Made by a program: the position numbers and the translations under genes. Below the pieces are notes generated by a model. The model saw only the letters and a program-made list of their open reading frames with translations, made no database searches and had not been told where the DNA came from. DNA of 64,000 bases from Pseudomaricurvus albidus (GTDB lineage: Bacteria > Pseudomonadota > Gammaproteobacteria > Pseudomonadales > Cellvibrionaceae): contig NZ_JAHKRS010000004.1 in assembly GCF_018863235.1 (NCBI RefSeq), forward strand, positions 186,001-250,000. Direction: 5' to 3'. Below are positions 1-10,354 of this stretch, piece after piece. Each line of letters opens with the position of its first letter. The stretch's first letter is position 1.

Positions 1-395
1 AGGAATACCTTTTCAGCGCAGCCAGTGGGCAACACGTTAAGATTAATTTGCAAACAGATAACTTAAGCAATTATTTTAATGTTGCGCCGGTGGAAGAAGG
101 GAATAGTGCGATTTTTATCGGCTCTTTAAGAGGGACTACTTTTGAACAGACTTTCACTGAGTCAGGAGACTATAAAGTTCTCGTATATTTGATGCGCAAC
201 GCTGCACGACGGGATGAGAAGGCGACTTTCCAATTGTCCATCAGATTGAGTGGGCAATTGCCTCCACAGGGGCCGAAGCCTTTGGCGAAAGCCGTTATGC
301 ATCCAAGCTGGGATGCAGATGGTGATGGTATTAATGACTGCGAGAAAGATGGCAGTTGTGATCACACGGTTGATTATACCAAGCCCAAACCATAA
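1..395 (+). CDS. 3' part of an exported-type protein with a PliG-like motif and an acidic Ca-loop-like tail
   Basis: The frame is open from the left edge (first whole codon at base 3), so the N-terminus lies outside; about 130 residues are visible. They contain GDYKVLVYLMRNAARR followed by a strand-like KATFQLSIRL. From memory I associate this pattern with small secreted beta-sandwich proteins of the PliG (g-type lysozyme inhibitor) group. The tail carries DADGDGINDCEKDGSCDH, with Asp spacing like a calcium-binding loop plus two cysteines that could form a disulfide. The protein ends in a Lys/Pro-rich tetrapeptide just before a strong terminator. Its function is not established, and the PliG relation is an inference from one motif. 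Confidence 0.6.
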   Translation, partial: EYLFSAASGQHVKINLQTDNLSNYFNVAPVEEGNSAIFIGSLRGTTFEQTFTESGDYKVLVYLMRNAARRDEKATFQLSIRLSGQLPPQGPKPLAKAVMHPSWDADGDGINDCEKDGSCDHTVDYTKPKP

Positions 396-437
396 GTCTG
401 AAGTATTGGATGCTTCTGGCAACGCTTTGTCAGATAT

Positions 438-479
438 AAAAAAAGGGGGAAATGACTGGCAATCATTTCCCCTTTTTTT
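438..479. terminator. Bidirectional intrinsic terminator
   Basis: A 10-bp perfect stem (ggggaaatga pairing with tcatttcccc) is flanked by an A-run on the left and a T-run on the right. It can therefore end transcription of the upstream plus-strand gene and of the convergent minus-strand MFS gene. Confidence 0.9.
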
Positions 480-533
480 GTTGTCTGTTTTTTGGGCTGG
501 CCTATGGACAGTGCCGATGTTGGTAAGCAGGGA

Positions 534-1910
534 TCAAGCTTTTGACCCCTGCAACTGAGCGGCTGCTTCTTCCAATTCTGCCTGAAGTTTGCTCCTGCGC
601 TGCTGATCTCCGGGCAAGCGGGCGGCTGCGATGGTAAAGGCTGCCGCTGCGATAATGCCGATAGAGGCAGTGATGGCCAGAGAATAGCGCAAGGAATCGG
701 TGCCTAGTGACGGCGCCAGCGCATCACTGACAACACCCGCGAACAGAGGGCCAAGCCCCAGTCCAATCAGGTTCAGGATAAAGAACAGCACCGCTGACCC
801 CATGGCGCGCATCATGGGCGGCAGTAAAGAATGGGTAATGGCAATGGTTGGCCCCAGATAAAACGCACCGGTCATGGTGGAGAAAAACAGAAAGCCCAGA
901 ATCAGGCTGCTGTGAGGATAGAAGAGTGTCCCCAGCATCAGCGGAAAACTGATAAACACTGGAAGGGCCGAGATCCACAGATACCAGCGTTGATCCTTCG
1001 CGCCGAGCTTATCGGCCAGATAGCCGCCGAGATAAGTGCCCACCATACCACCAATACCGGAAATCAGCGCTAAAGCGGTACCGGCCTGCAGGCTGTCATA
1101 ACCGTGAGAACGCATAAGGAAAGAAGGCAAGAAGTTACCTACACCGTAGCTTGTGAATGCGGCCAGACCGGCGGCGACTGAAAAAAAGCGGAAGGAACGA
1201 AGTTGCCAGAGGGCCGACATGGTTTGCTTGAAGTTGGGTTTATCCTCATCGTCACGCTGGGCTTTGAGGCTGGCGGGATCGGACTGTCCCCGAACAGGCT
1301 CTTTGATGGTGAAGCGAACCAGCAGGGCAACCAGAATGCCTGGCACGCCTACAACAAAAAAGGCCCAGCGCCAGCCGAAGGTATGGTTGATCCAGCCACC
1401 CAGCAAGAAGCCCATCAAAATGCCGAAATAGACACCTGTTGAGTAAAAAGACAGCGCTGTGCCACGTTGTTCCGGCGGGTAATAATCAGAGATCATGGAG
1501 TGAGCCGGAGGGCTGCCGCCAGCTTCACCAACACCGACACCAATACGGGCAAGTAACAACTGGTAGAAGTTGTGTGTGGCGCCAGAAAGCGCTGTCATAC
1601 CGCTCCAGACGGTGATGGCAAGGGATACAATATTGCGTCGGTTGCTCACGTCAGCCCAGCGCGCAATGGGGATACCAACACTGACATAGAAAATGGCAAA
1701 AGCGAAACCAGTGAGCAGACCCAGCTGAGTATCGGACAGCCCCATATCGGCTTTAATCGACTCCTGCAGAATTACCAGAATCTGACGGTCAATAAAGTTG
1801 AAGGCATAGACAATGGTTAAAATGACCAGCACATAGCGACGATAGGCAGGGCTGTAGCTGATGGCTTCAGTGGCCGGAATCTCGGCCGAGCTGGGGCGTT
1901 CTTGGCTCAT
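534..1910 (-). CDS. Spinster-type MFS transporter
   Basis: This is a 458-residue integral membrane protein of the major facilitator superfamily with about 12 hydrophobic segments. The first segment holds NFIDRQILVIL, and loop 2-3 carries a motif-A-like RWADVSNRR. A GVGEAGGSPPAHSMI stretch follows, as in the spinster-like branch often seen beside lipid and aromatic degradation genes; the substrate is unknown. I place the start at 1910 because GAGAG precedes that ATG. An in-frame start 30 bases upstream (1940) lacks a ribosome-binding site. The gene stands alone, converging on the gene at the left edge, and an inverted repeat lies 119-169 bases upstream. Confidence 0.85.
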   Translation of the reverse strand: MSQERPSSAEIPATEAISYSPAYRRYVLVILTIVYAFNFIDRQILVILQESIKADMGLSDTQLGLLTGFAFAIFYVSVGIPIARWADVSNRRNIVSLAITVWSGMTALSGATHNFYQLLLARIGVGVGEAGGSPPAHSMISDYYPPEQRGTALSFYSTGVYFGILMGFLLGGWINHTFGWRWAFFVVGVPGILVALLVRFTIKEPVRGQSDPASLKAQRDDEDKPNFKQTMSALWQLRSFRFFSVAAGLAAFTSYGVGNFLPSFLMRSHGYDSLQAGTALALISGIGGMVGTYLGGYLADKLGAKDQRWYLWISALPVFISFPLMLGTLFYPHSSLILGFLFFSTMTGAFYLGPTIAITHSLLPPMMRAMGSAVLFFILNLIGLGLGPLFAGVVSDALAPSLGTDSLRYSLAITASIGIIAAAAFTIAAARLPGDQQRRSKLQAELEEAAAQLQGSKA

Positions 1911-2028
1911 AATTCTCTCATTCGTATTGTTATATTGCACATGAACATAACAGAAGAGAGGCTTTGGGGAAAACCCTTATTTGCTCTTTTTAACCAGCAT
2001 GAGCGCGCTGAATTATGCGCTATAGACA

Positions 2029-2079
2029 GGGTAAATAATCCGACCCAAAAGGGGGCTCCAGTCACGGATTATTTAACCC
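2029..2079. repeat. Long inverted repeat upstream of the MFS gene
   Basis: The arms at 2029-2042 and 2065-2079 (gggtaaataatccg and cggattatttaaccc) pair over 14 bases with one extra base, around a 22-base spacer. It lies between the stop of the glutamate-synthase-like gene and the MFS start, both on the minus strand. There is no T-run, so an operator pair or an mRNA-end hairpin are both possible. Confidence 0.5.
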
Positions 2080-2097
2080 TCGAGTTGAGCTGGTGAG

Positions 2098-3636
2098 TTA
2101 TTCAACCAGTTCAGCCTGCTTGCTTGTTTTTGGTTTCCAGCCCAGTGGCGTGTCCGGGTAAATTTCATCTAGAGGACGGGGTATCCCGTCACTGTTGATA
2201 ACCTGGGCGTGACGTCTTTTCAATTGCCGGGGTTCAGCAACACCGCAGGAGTTGGCGATTACACCGACTTCATACATCAGGTTGTGGGCAAAGTTCTTGA
2301 CGCGGGTAGTCTTGTTAGCCGGGTTGAGTCCTTTTTGCAGATCCGGGTTATGGGTTGTGATACCGGTTGGACAGGTGTTTTTATTGCATTGAAGGGCCTG
2401 GATACAGCCGAGGGCAAACATAAAGCCCCGGGCGCTGACGGCGACATCGGCGCCGACACACATGGCCCAGGCAACATCCGAGGGATTGATCATTTTCCCT
2501 GAGCAAATCACCTTAATACGTTGTCTCAATCCAAATTCGTTGAGCTTGTCGATAACGAGAGGAAGGCTGCGTTTCAGCGGCAGGCCAACATAATCCATCA
2601 GACTCTGGGGAGCAGCACCAGTACCGCCGTCAGCACTGTCGATGGTGATGAAGTCCGGGGCGTATTCGAGACCCCGTTGAACAATGGCACGACACAGGTC
2701 ATCAAGCCAGCCACTTTCTCCCAGAACCACCTTAAAACCGGTTGGTTTACCAGACACCTGTCTGACACGATGGATGGATGTCAGCAGCTCATCAATAGAA
2801 CGGATATCGGGGTGGCCATTAGGACTGATGGACGCCATACCAACCGGAATACCCCGAGTGGAGGCGATTAAAGGTGTCACTTTCTCTCCTGGTAAAATGC
2901 CTCCCTTGCCGGGTTTGGCACCCTGACTGAGTTTGATTTCGATCATTTTGACTTCAGGGTGTTCGGCGATCGTTTTCAACTTATCCTCGTCAAGCATGCC
3001 TTCCTGAGTACGGACCCCGTATTTGGCAGTGCCGATCTGAAAAACGATGTCACAGCCACCCTGTAGATGATAGGGAGACAAGCCTCCTTCACCGGTATTC
3101 ATCCAGATACCGGCTTCTTTAGCCCCTTGAGACAGGGCCTGGACTGCGGGAACTGACAGGGCTCCAAAGCTCATACCTGAAATATTGTAAAACGAGTTTG
3201 TAGTGTAGGGGATTCGGGCAAATCCCTCGCCAAATGTAATGTCTGAAGGGGGCAAGGCATCTTCTTTGAGTATCGGAAACAAGCCGTTCAGAAAGAGGAT
3301 CTCTCCGGTTTGATTAAGCGGGCGGGTGGAACCAAAAGCCACGGTTGAGTCTATATCCTTGGCTGCACGGTATACCCAGCTGCGCTGTGCACGGTTAAAA
3401 GGCAGCTCTTCCCGATCCAAAGCGAAAAAATACTGGCGGAAGAATTCACCCAGATGCTCAAAAAAGTAACGAAAGCGGCCAATGATGGGGTAATTGCGAC
3501 GTATGGCGTGCTTGGTCTGGTGTATATCAACCCAATAGAGGTAGGCGAGCCATACGACCCCGAATCCAAGCATCAGAATCAGCAAAAGTGCGCTAAATTG
3601 AAAAAAGAAATGAATAAAGTTAGCCAGCCATTCCAT
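2098..3636 (-). CDS. Membrane-anchored FMN-binding glutamate synthase family protein
   Basis: The 512-residue protein has an N-terminal hydrophobic anchor (about residues 5-35) and then RRNYPIIGRFRYFFE, which is typical of this family. The body is a GltB-type FMN TIM barrel with GGTGAAPQSLMDYVG. A cysteine cluster, CIQALQCNKNTC, matches the 3Fe-4S ligands of glutamate synthase. There is no glutamine amidotransferase domain, so it is probably not a true glutamate synthase; the family's substrate is unknown. I chose the ATG at 3636, which is preceded by AAGAAGG and places the hydrophobic anchor at the N-terminus. A longer reading to 3744 only adds poorly conserved residues. Confidence 0.85.
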   Translation of the reverse strand: MEWLANFIHFFFQFSALLLILMLGFGVVWLAYLYWVDIHQTKHAIRRNYPIIGRFRYFFEHLGEFFRQYFFALDREELPFNRAQRSWVYRAAKDIDSTVAFGSTRPLNQTGEILFLNGLFPILKEDALPPSDITFGEGFARIPYTTNSFYNISGMSFGALSVPAVQALSQGAKEAGIWMNTGEGGLSPYHLQGGCDIVFQIGTAKYGVRTQEGMLDEDKLKTIAEHPEVKMIEIKLSQGAKPGKGGILPGEKVTPLIASTRGIPVGMASISPNGHPDIRSIDELLTSIHRVRQVSGKPTGFKVVLGESGWLDDLCRAIVQRGLEYAPDFITIDSADGGTGAAPQSLMDYVGLPLKRSLPLVIDKLNEFGLRQRIKVICSGKMINPSDVAWAMCVGADVAVSARGFMFALGCIQALQCNKNTCPTGITTHNPDLQKGLNPANKTTRVKNFAHNLMYEVGVIANSCGVAEPRQLKRRHAQVINSDGIPRPLDEIYPDTPLGWKPKTSKQAELVE

Positions 3637-3983
3637 GAAAAAGCCTTCTTGTATTGAGATTAACCCTGAGTTACCAGCATAAATATGGGTGTGTTTGAGG
3701 TTCCCACGAAAATGCTGTGCATATCGCTGGATGATAGCAGACACTGAACCCGCTTGGGTGGGGTGGAAAGTACTTTGACAAATGTTATGGCGGGGCAGTT
3801 GTGTTCTGTTTTACATTGGTATTACATGAATTACCTAAATTTTACAGAGATTACTGAAGAATTTGTCAGGATAAACCGATAAGCTGCACAGATTTCCAAG
3901 TGCCGCCCCGGGTTTCAGAAAAGAAAAACAAAGTCGCCTGGCTGTAAGAGGCGCTTGAATACCAGACGCAAAGGTTAATTGTA

Positions 3984-4511
3984 GTGCCGCTTAATTACTC
4001 AACGACGAGAAATCGTATCCGTAAACCTGCAATCATTGATGTGGAGGCAACAGGATTTCATCCCCACAGCTATCCCATAGAAGTTGGTATAGCGACCAGT
4101 GATGGTCAGCGCTACTCTTCATTGATTAAGCCGTATCCCAATTGGGAGTACTGGTCCGAAGAAGCTGAGGCTGTACATGGAATCAGTCGACAGGATCTGG
4201 AGAAATATGGGAAACCGGGTAAGGTCGTGGCGGAAGATCTGAATCGCTTGCTGCAAAACCAGACCGTGTATAGCGACGGATGGGTGGTGGATAAACCCTG
4301 GTTAATCAAACTGTTTGACCGTGCGAGAACCCCCATGAACTTTTGGGTCTCACCTTTGGAAATGATACTTACCGAGCAAATGATGGCCTGCTGGAGTGAC
4401 GCAAAGCTCAACGTGGCGAAGGATTTTGATGGTCAGAGACACAGAGCCAGCACCGACGCACTGTTTATCCAGAAAACATTTGATTGCGCGGCGGAGCTGG
4501 CGGGTGTTTAA
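3984..4511 (+). CDS. DnaQ-fold 3'-5' exonuclease (DEDDh)
   Basis: This is a 175-residue exonuclease of the DnaQ/RNase T fold. The motifs are ExoI at IDVEATGF, ExoII around SDGWVVDKPWL, and ExoIII at HRASTDA, which gives the HxAxxD form of the DEDDh class. These acids would bind two Mg ions and hydrolyse 3' ends of DNA or RNA. No polymerase or other domain is attached, so the substrate cannot be read from the sequence. The start is GTG with AAGG nine bases upstream; no in-frame ATG is nearby. The gene is monocistronic and converges on fadH, with a perfect hairpin over its stop codon. Confidence 0.8.
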   Translation: MPLNYSTTRNRIRKPAIIDVEATGFHPHSYPIEVGIATSDGQRYSSLIKPYPNWEYWSEEAEAVHGISRQDLEKYGKPGKVVAEDLNRLLQNQTVYSDGWVVDKPWLIKLFDRARTPMNFWVSPLEMILTEQMMACWSDAKLNVAKDFDGQRHRASTDALFIQKTFDCAAELAGV

Positions 4512-4532
4512 GCACGTCGTGGTGACGTGCTT
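4510..4532. terminator. Hairpin between convergent exonuclease and fadH genes
   Basis: A perfect 9-bp stem (aagcacgtc and gacgtgctt) with a 5-base loop overlaps the exonuclease stop codon and ends 11 bases from the fadH stop. There is no T-run, so it is a weak or Rho-assisted terminator at best. Confidence 0.5.
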
Positions 4533-4543
4533 GGGTTATGAAC

Positions 4544-6625
<2,082 letters not shown>

Positions 6626-6639
6626 TTAACCCTGGATGA

Positions 6640-7029
6640 TCAGAGAAACCCTGCTTTTTGTAAGCGGTCGGTCATTTTTTCAAACATCAGGTTAAGGCCG
6701 TTCATGGGGCGTAACATAACCTCGAACTGAATGATCTTTCCTTCCTCATTCCACTGGATCAGGTCAATACCTTTGATCTTCTTGTCATCAATGGAGGCAG
6801 AAAATTCCAGAGCAAAGTTCCGATCGTCCGACCACTCACGGTTATACTCAAAATTTTCAAAGATATCGATCACCATGGACAGAATGTAAGCGGTGATTTC
6901 TTTACCTTGCTTGGGTGCCCAGACTGTCGGTGAATGAAACTCAACGTTTTCGTCCAGAAGCTCATTCAGCAAATCCAGGTCTTTTTCAAATACAACGTTG
7001 TGCCAAAGTTGAAGCCGATCATCGTTCAT
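6640..7029 (-). CDS. SnoaL/NTF2-like small protein
   Basis: The 129-residue protein begins with an NTF2-like pattern: an N-terminal helix, LLDENVEFHSPTVW, and a conserved-type strand IDLIQWNEEGKIIQFEVML. Members of this fold are small cone-shaped binding proteins or isomerases, and no catalytic function can be assigned. It lies 71 bases upstream of fadH and downstream of the isomerase gene on the same strand, so it is probably co-transcribed and may act on or bind acyl-CoA intermediates. That role is inference from context. Confidence 0.75.
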   Translation of the reverse strand: MNDDRLQLWHNVVFEKDLDLLNELLDENVEFHSPTVWAPKQGKEITAYILSMVIDIFENFEYNREWSDDRNFALEFSASIDDKKIKGIDLIQWNEEGKIIQFEVMLRPMNGLNLMFEKMTDRLQKAGFL

Positions 7030-7100
7030 AACAGATCCTTGATGGCGTGGTTCCGGGTGTTAAATCGCAGGTCGCATTTGCCAAGTCGATGAGTCTCGGC

Positions 7101-7940
7101 TTAGTCAAAAATGGAGGACACTTTATTCAGCTCTTCGAACTGAGGTTCACGTTTTTCCATTTTTGCGGCAAAGGTTTCCATCATGTCTGTTTGCGGTTGA
7201 AACATGCCGCTCTGCCAGACGGACATATAGTTGAGACTCTCAGCGACACTGTGATCGCGGGTGTAATTGATCATCTCTTTACAGCCCGCAACTGCCAGTG
7301 GTGATCTTGCAGCGATTTGTTCGGCAATGGCCATCACGTCTTCCAGCATGGCTTCCTGAGAGGGATAAACTTTGTTGACCAGACCAGCGTCTTTGGCTTC
7401 TTCAGCGAACATGCGGCGTCCGGTATAGGCCAGTTCCCGCACCAGCCCCTGAGGAATCAAGTGGGGCAGGCGTTGCAGGGTTCCGACGTCAGCGGTCATC
7501 CCTAATTTTGTTTCTTCGATGCTGAAAAATGCATCTTCTGTGCAATAACGTATGTCGCAAGCGGTGACCATATCAACAGCGCCGCCAACACAGCCTCCCT
7601 GAATGGCCGCCAGCACGGGCATGCGAACCTTTTCGAATTGGCTAAGAGCGTCTTGCAGTTGCAGAACCGTACGACGCAAGTTTTCATGTTTACGGCCGAG
7701 TTCCTGTTCTTGATTCAAGGTGCCACCGGTAAATACCGCCAGATCCATACCCGCTGAGAAATGCTTGCCAGTTGAAGAGAGCACAATAACCCGTGCTGCG
7801 GCCTCATTATTGATGTGTTGAACAACCTCAGGAAGCTCTTTCCACAGTGCCGCATTCATGGTGTTCAGGGCATCCGGGCGATTGAGCTGGATATGAGCGA
7901 TTTTGTTGGAAATAGTGAGGGTAAGGCTTTCGTAGCTCAT
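7101..7940 (-). CDS. Delta3,5-delta2,4-dienoyl-CoA isomerase (crotonase fold)
   Basis: This is a 279-residue crotonase-superfamily enzyme. The oxyanion-hole segments are FSAGMDL (about 61-67) and QGGCVGGAVD (about 114-123). Asp123, Glu143 and Asp151 (in AVD, SIEET and TADVGTLQRLP) match the three catalytic acids of mammalian ECH1. The ADVGTLQRLP string is a hallmark of that isomerase rather than of enoyl-CoA hydratase. The enzyme would move the 3,5-diene of odd-position unsaturated acyl-CoAs to a 2,4-diene, the FadH substrate. AGGAG precedes the ATG. It is the first gene of the unit, divergent from a TetR gene. The assignment rests on motifs recalled from the family. Confidence 0.85.
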   Translation of the reverse strand: MSYESLTLTISNKIAHIQLNRPDALNTMNAALWKELPEVVQHINNEAAARVIVLSSTGKHFSAGMDLAVFTGGTLNQEQELGRKHENLRRTVLQLQDALSQFEKVRMPVLAAIQGGCVGGAVDMVTACDIRYCTEDAFFSIEETKLGMTADVGTLQRLPHLIPQGLVRELAYTGRRMFAEEAKDAGLVNKVYPSQEAMLEDVMAIAEQIAARSPLAVAGCKEMINYTRDHSVAESLNYMSVWQSGMFQPQTDMMETFAAKMEKREPQFEELNKVSSIFD

Positions 7941-8020
7941 AGTCGGGCTCCTGAGTGGGTACGGGTTATCCTGAACTGGACGGTGTCTAGTTTGTGTTTG
8001 GGGTAATCTATAGCTTCATT

Positions 8021-8066
8021 TTGACACTGTCAAGATTGGCTGATACATTGAGCGCCACTGTCAGTG
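8021..8066. promoter_or_regulatory. Two palindromes in the TetR-isomerase divergent region
   Basis: TTGACACTGTCAA (8021-8033, 6-1-6) and CACTGTCAGTG (8056-8066, 5-1-5) are perfect palindromes sharing the core CACTGTCA. They lie in the 166-base gap between the divergent genes and are candidate operators for the adjacent TetR protein. Confidence 0.45.
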
Positions 8067-8106
8067 AGCTGCTGCCAGTTGACCGCCTGTCTGTAATTGA
8101 GCATCA

Positions 8107-8760
8107 GTGATAACGTCAAACGTGAATACCAGCACTACAAACACAAAAGCGTCATACCATCATGGGGATTTGCGCCAGGTCCTGATGGACGAAGCGGCTA
8201 AAATGATCCGGGACGAGGGCGAGAACGCTTTTTCCATGCGTAAACTGGCCACTCGAGTGGGCGTGTCGCGAACAGCTCCTTATCATCACTTTGCGGATAA
8301 GCAGACCTTATTGTGCGCGATTGCGGAAGAGGGATTCCGGCGGTTTCAATTGTTTAAAGACCCTGTTGCCACGGATCCTGAGACGGGTTTGATTGCATTT
8401 GAGGCGCTGCAGGGTTTCGTGAGTGGGTATGTTCGTTTCGCGTTGGAAAATGCAGAATACTATGACCTGATGTTTGGCGGGCATCTCTGGAAAAATCAGC
8501 TGCTTACGGAGTCTCTTACCCGAGAGGCCCACGCGTCATTCAGGCGTTATGTCGATGGTATTCGTCACTGGCAGGAACAGGGACTCATCCTGAAATCAAT
8601 TGATCCGCTGCGCTACGCTCAGGTCAGCTGGAGTACCTTGCACGGCATGAGCCGCTTGCTGATCGACGGAATTTATGTGGATGAAGCAGCAGTTGAACCC
8701 ATTTGTCACAATGCGGCCATGATGTTCTGGACTGAGTTAACGGGGCAGAAATCCGAATAG
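8107..8760 (+). CDS. TetR-family regulator with WHG-type C-terminal domain
   Basis: The 217-residue protein has an N-terminal TetR helix-turn-helix (about 18-65). It starts at YHHGDLRQVLMDEAAKMI and has the recognition segment RVGVSRTAPYHHFADKQTLL. The C-terminal part resembles the WHG ligand-binding subclass (YYDLMFGGHLW). It is divergent from the dienoyl-CoA isomerase-fadH unit, so local repression by an acyl-CoA or fatty acid signal is the simplest inference. The start is a GTG with a poor ribosome-binding site. A second in-frame GTG lies five codons downstream, so the exact start is uncertain. Confidence 0.82.
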   Translation: MITSNVNTSTTNTKASYHHGDLRQVLMDEAAKMIRDEGENAFSMRKLATRVGVSRTAPYHHFADKQTLLCAIAEEGFRRFQLFKDPVATDPETGLIAFEALQGFVSGYVRFALENAEYYDLMFGGHLWKNQLLTESLTREAHASFRRYVDGIRHWQEQGLILKSIDPLRYAQVSWSTLHGMSRLLIDGIYVDEAAVEPICHNAAMMFWTELTGQKSE

Positions 8761-8806
8761 TTCTTAGTAGGCTGTGCTCCCCCTTTTTTATAAAGGGGGG
8801 ATCGAA

Positions 8807-9394
8807 TTACTGCCGAATACCTTCGACATACAGTTCCATCGTGACTCGAGATGAGGCAGGCCCCAGTTTTTCAGGAATACCAAAGTCTTTTAATTTCAAA
8901 ACCGTGGTTCCTGAAAAACCCGCTCGGTATCCTAGCCAGGGATCCGGGCCTTCACCCACTTTTGAGGCTTTGATGGTGATGGATTTGGTGACACCGTGCA
9001 GTGTTAAATCGCCGGTCAGTAAAAAATTGCCATTGCCCTGATCTGTGACTTCAGTGCTCACAAACTTTGCCTGACCAAATTTGTCGGTATCCAGGTAGTC
9101 GTCACCTCTTAGATGTTTATCCCTCTCTGCATGGTTTGAATCGATGCTGGCAGTGTCGACAACAACTTCAACGGTAGAAGCTTCAAGGTTTTCAGGGTCG
9201 TAGGTGAACTTGCCTTCGAAACTGTTGAAACGCCCCAGCAGCCATGAATAACCCAAATGAGGAATTTTAAACGTAATAAAGGCGTGGGCGCCTTTTGTGT
9301 CAATCTTGTACTCGGCAGCGAAGCTGCTGGCAGACAAGGCCAGACCGGCAACCAGAGGTATTAGTGTTTTACTCATCAGGGAGGCGACACGCAT
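8807..9394 (-). CDS. YceI-family periplasmic lipid-binding protein
   Basis: This 195-residue protein has a signal peptide (MRVASLMSKTLIPLVAGLAL then ASSFA/AEY) and a YceI lipocalin-like beta-barrel. Family marks include AEYKIDTKGAHAFITFKI, DTASIDSNHAERDKHLRG and GDLTLHGVTKSI. YceI proteins bind polyprenoid or other amphiphiles in the periplasm. AGGAG before the ATG at 9394 supports the longer start over the internal methionine at residue 7. It lies 63 bases downstream of a cytochrome b561 gene on the same strand, a common pairing, so the two are probably one operon. Confidence 0.9.
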   Translation of the reverse strand: MRVASLMSKTLIPLVAGLALSASSFAAEYKIDTKGAHAFITFKIPHLGYSWLLGRFNSFEGKFTYDPENLEASTVEVVVDTASIDSNHAERDKHLRGDDYLDTDKFGQAKFVSTEVTDQGNGNFLLTGDLTLHGVTKSITIKASKVGEGPDPWLGYRAGFSGTTVLKLKDFGIPEKLGPASSRVTMELYVEGIRQ

Positions 9395-9457
9395 AAAGGC
9401 TCCTTTTAAATATGCTGTGAAATTAGTGGGTAGTTTAGTCTGCAGGTTCTAACTACG

Positions 9458-9994
9458 TTACAACATTCTTTTTAAGGTAGCATCCTTATCGAGCACGTGA
9501 TGCTTGATGGCCGCCAAAGCGTGAAGAATAACCAGGCCAATAAGAAACATGGCAAGCCAGTAGTGGACATCCCCGGCAATATCCTCCTGATTCTCCATTA
9601 GCGTGCCTATCGCAGGAACCGTAAACCAATTGAATACATCAATGCCCCGACCATCGGCGGTGGGAATCAGATAGCCGGTTGCAATGATGCCAAAAACCAG
9701 TAAATACAGTACCCCGTGCACGGTAGAGGCCAGAGTTACTTCCCAGGGTTTGTGGCTGACTATGTGTTTAGGTTTTGGGTTTGCCCAGCGCCAAATTAAC
9801 CTGAATGCCATGGCTGCCCCCAGAAGCATGCCAATGCTTTTGTGGTAATGGGGCGCCTTAACATACCAACTGTCGTAATAAGATAGATCAACCATCCACA
9901 GCCCGAGGGCAAACATGCCGATAATGAACAGTGCGATAACCCAATGCAGGCACTTGCTGACAGAGCCGTAGGTTTGTGTTGTGTTTTTTAGCAT
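9458..9994 (-). CDS. Cytochrome b561 family protein
   Basis: The 178-residue protein has four hydrophobic segments. The heme-ligand histidines are in the usual places: HWVIALFIIGMFALG (TM1), HYHKSIGML (TM2), VHGVLYLLVF (TM3) and DVHYWLAMFLIGLVILHALAA (TM4 region). These diheme proteins take electrons from ubiquinol, for example to reduce superoxide. It is the first gene of a likely operon with yceI, a frequent bacterial pairing. Confidence 0.9.
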   Translation of the reverse strand: MLKNTTQTYGSVSKCLHWVIALFIIGMFALGLWMVDLSYYDSWYVKAPHYHKSIGMLLGAAMAFRLIWRWANPKPKHIVSHKPWEVTLASTVHGVLYLLVFGIIATGYLIPTADGRGIDVFNWFTVPAIGTLMENQEDIAGDVHYWLAMFLIGLVILHALAAIKHHVLDKDATLKRML

Positions 9995-10354
9995 TTCAGT
10001 ACATTGATTTTTAGGCAGAATTGAAAGAAGTATAGATAGAAATCGTTGCGTTATACCCGCAAGCTCCTTTATAGCTGTACTTCCAGAACTTAGGTGAATT
10101 TGGCGGATTATTCTACAAATGTCTACAGAGTAAGATTTTGACTGTATAACAGTTCACATATCTGCAAGCTTAAGTCAGTTGATTTCAATGTCCAGGAGGG
10201 CTGATTGCGGCTGATCCTGAGCTGAGTAAAGCTGGAAGAACACCAAAAGAATCGGTTACTGGCTATTCATTGATCGAGATCAAAGGCTTCCACAGGCGGG
10301 GGCGTACTATGAATCCATCGAAAAGAATCAAGCAGCCCGAAAGGAAGGTGACCT
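9995..10354. other. 360-base intergenic region with regulatory sites
   Basis: This divergent gap serves the b561-yceI unit on the minus strand and the 42-codon gene on the plus strand. It holds a perfect 5-3-5 palindrome, ACTGTATAACAGT (10141-10153), and an Anr/FNR box listed separately. A start-to-stop frame across 10270-10452 overlaps the 42-codon gene out of frame and has no protein-like features. Confidence 0.6.
10270..10283 (+). promoter_or_regulatory. Perfect Anr/FNR box with class II promoter geometry
   Basis: TTGATCGAGATCAA matches the FNR/Anr consensus TTGAT-N4-ATCAA exactly. If it sits at -41.5, transcription would start near 10318, and TACTAT at 10305-10310 falls where a -10 element belongs. 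The only gene downstream before a terminator is the 42-codon membrane protein. Confidence 0.8.

Noticed and set aside
8777-8803. A ccccc-ttt/aaa-ggggg hairpin between the TetR and yceI genes.
   Set aside because: The T-run lies in the stem and loop rather than after it, so it is not a convincing terminator.
10189-10203. A 15-base string (atgtccaggagggct) that recurs near 39094-39108 ahead of the PAS kinase.
   Set aside because: In 64 kb a few identical 15-base pairs are expected by chance on both strands, and the flanks do not match.
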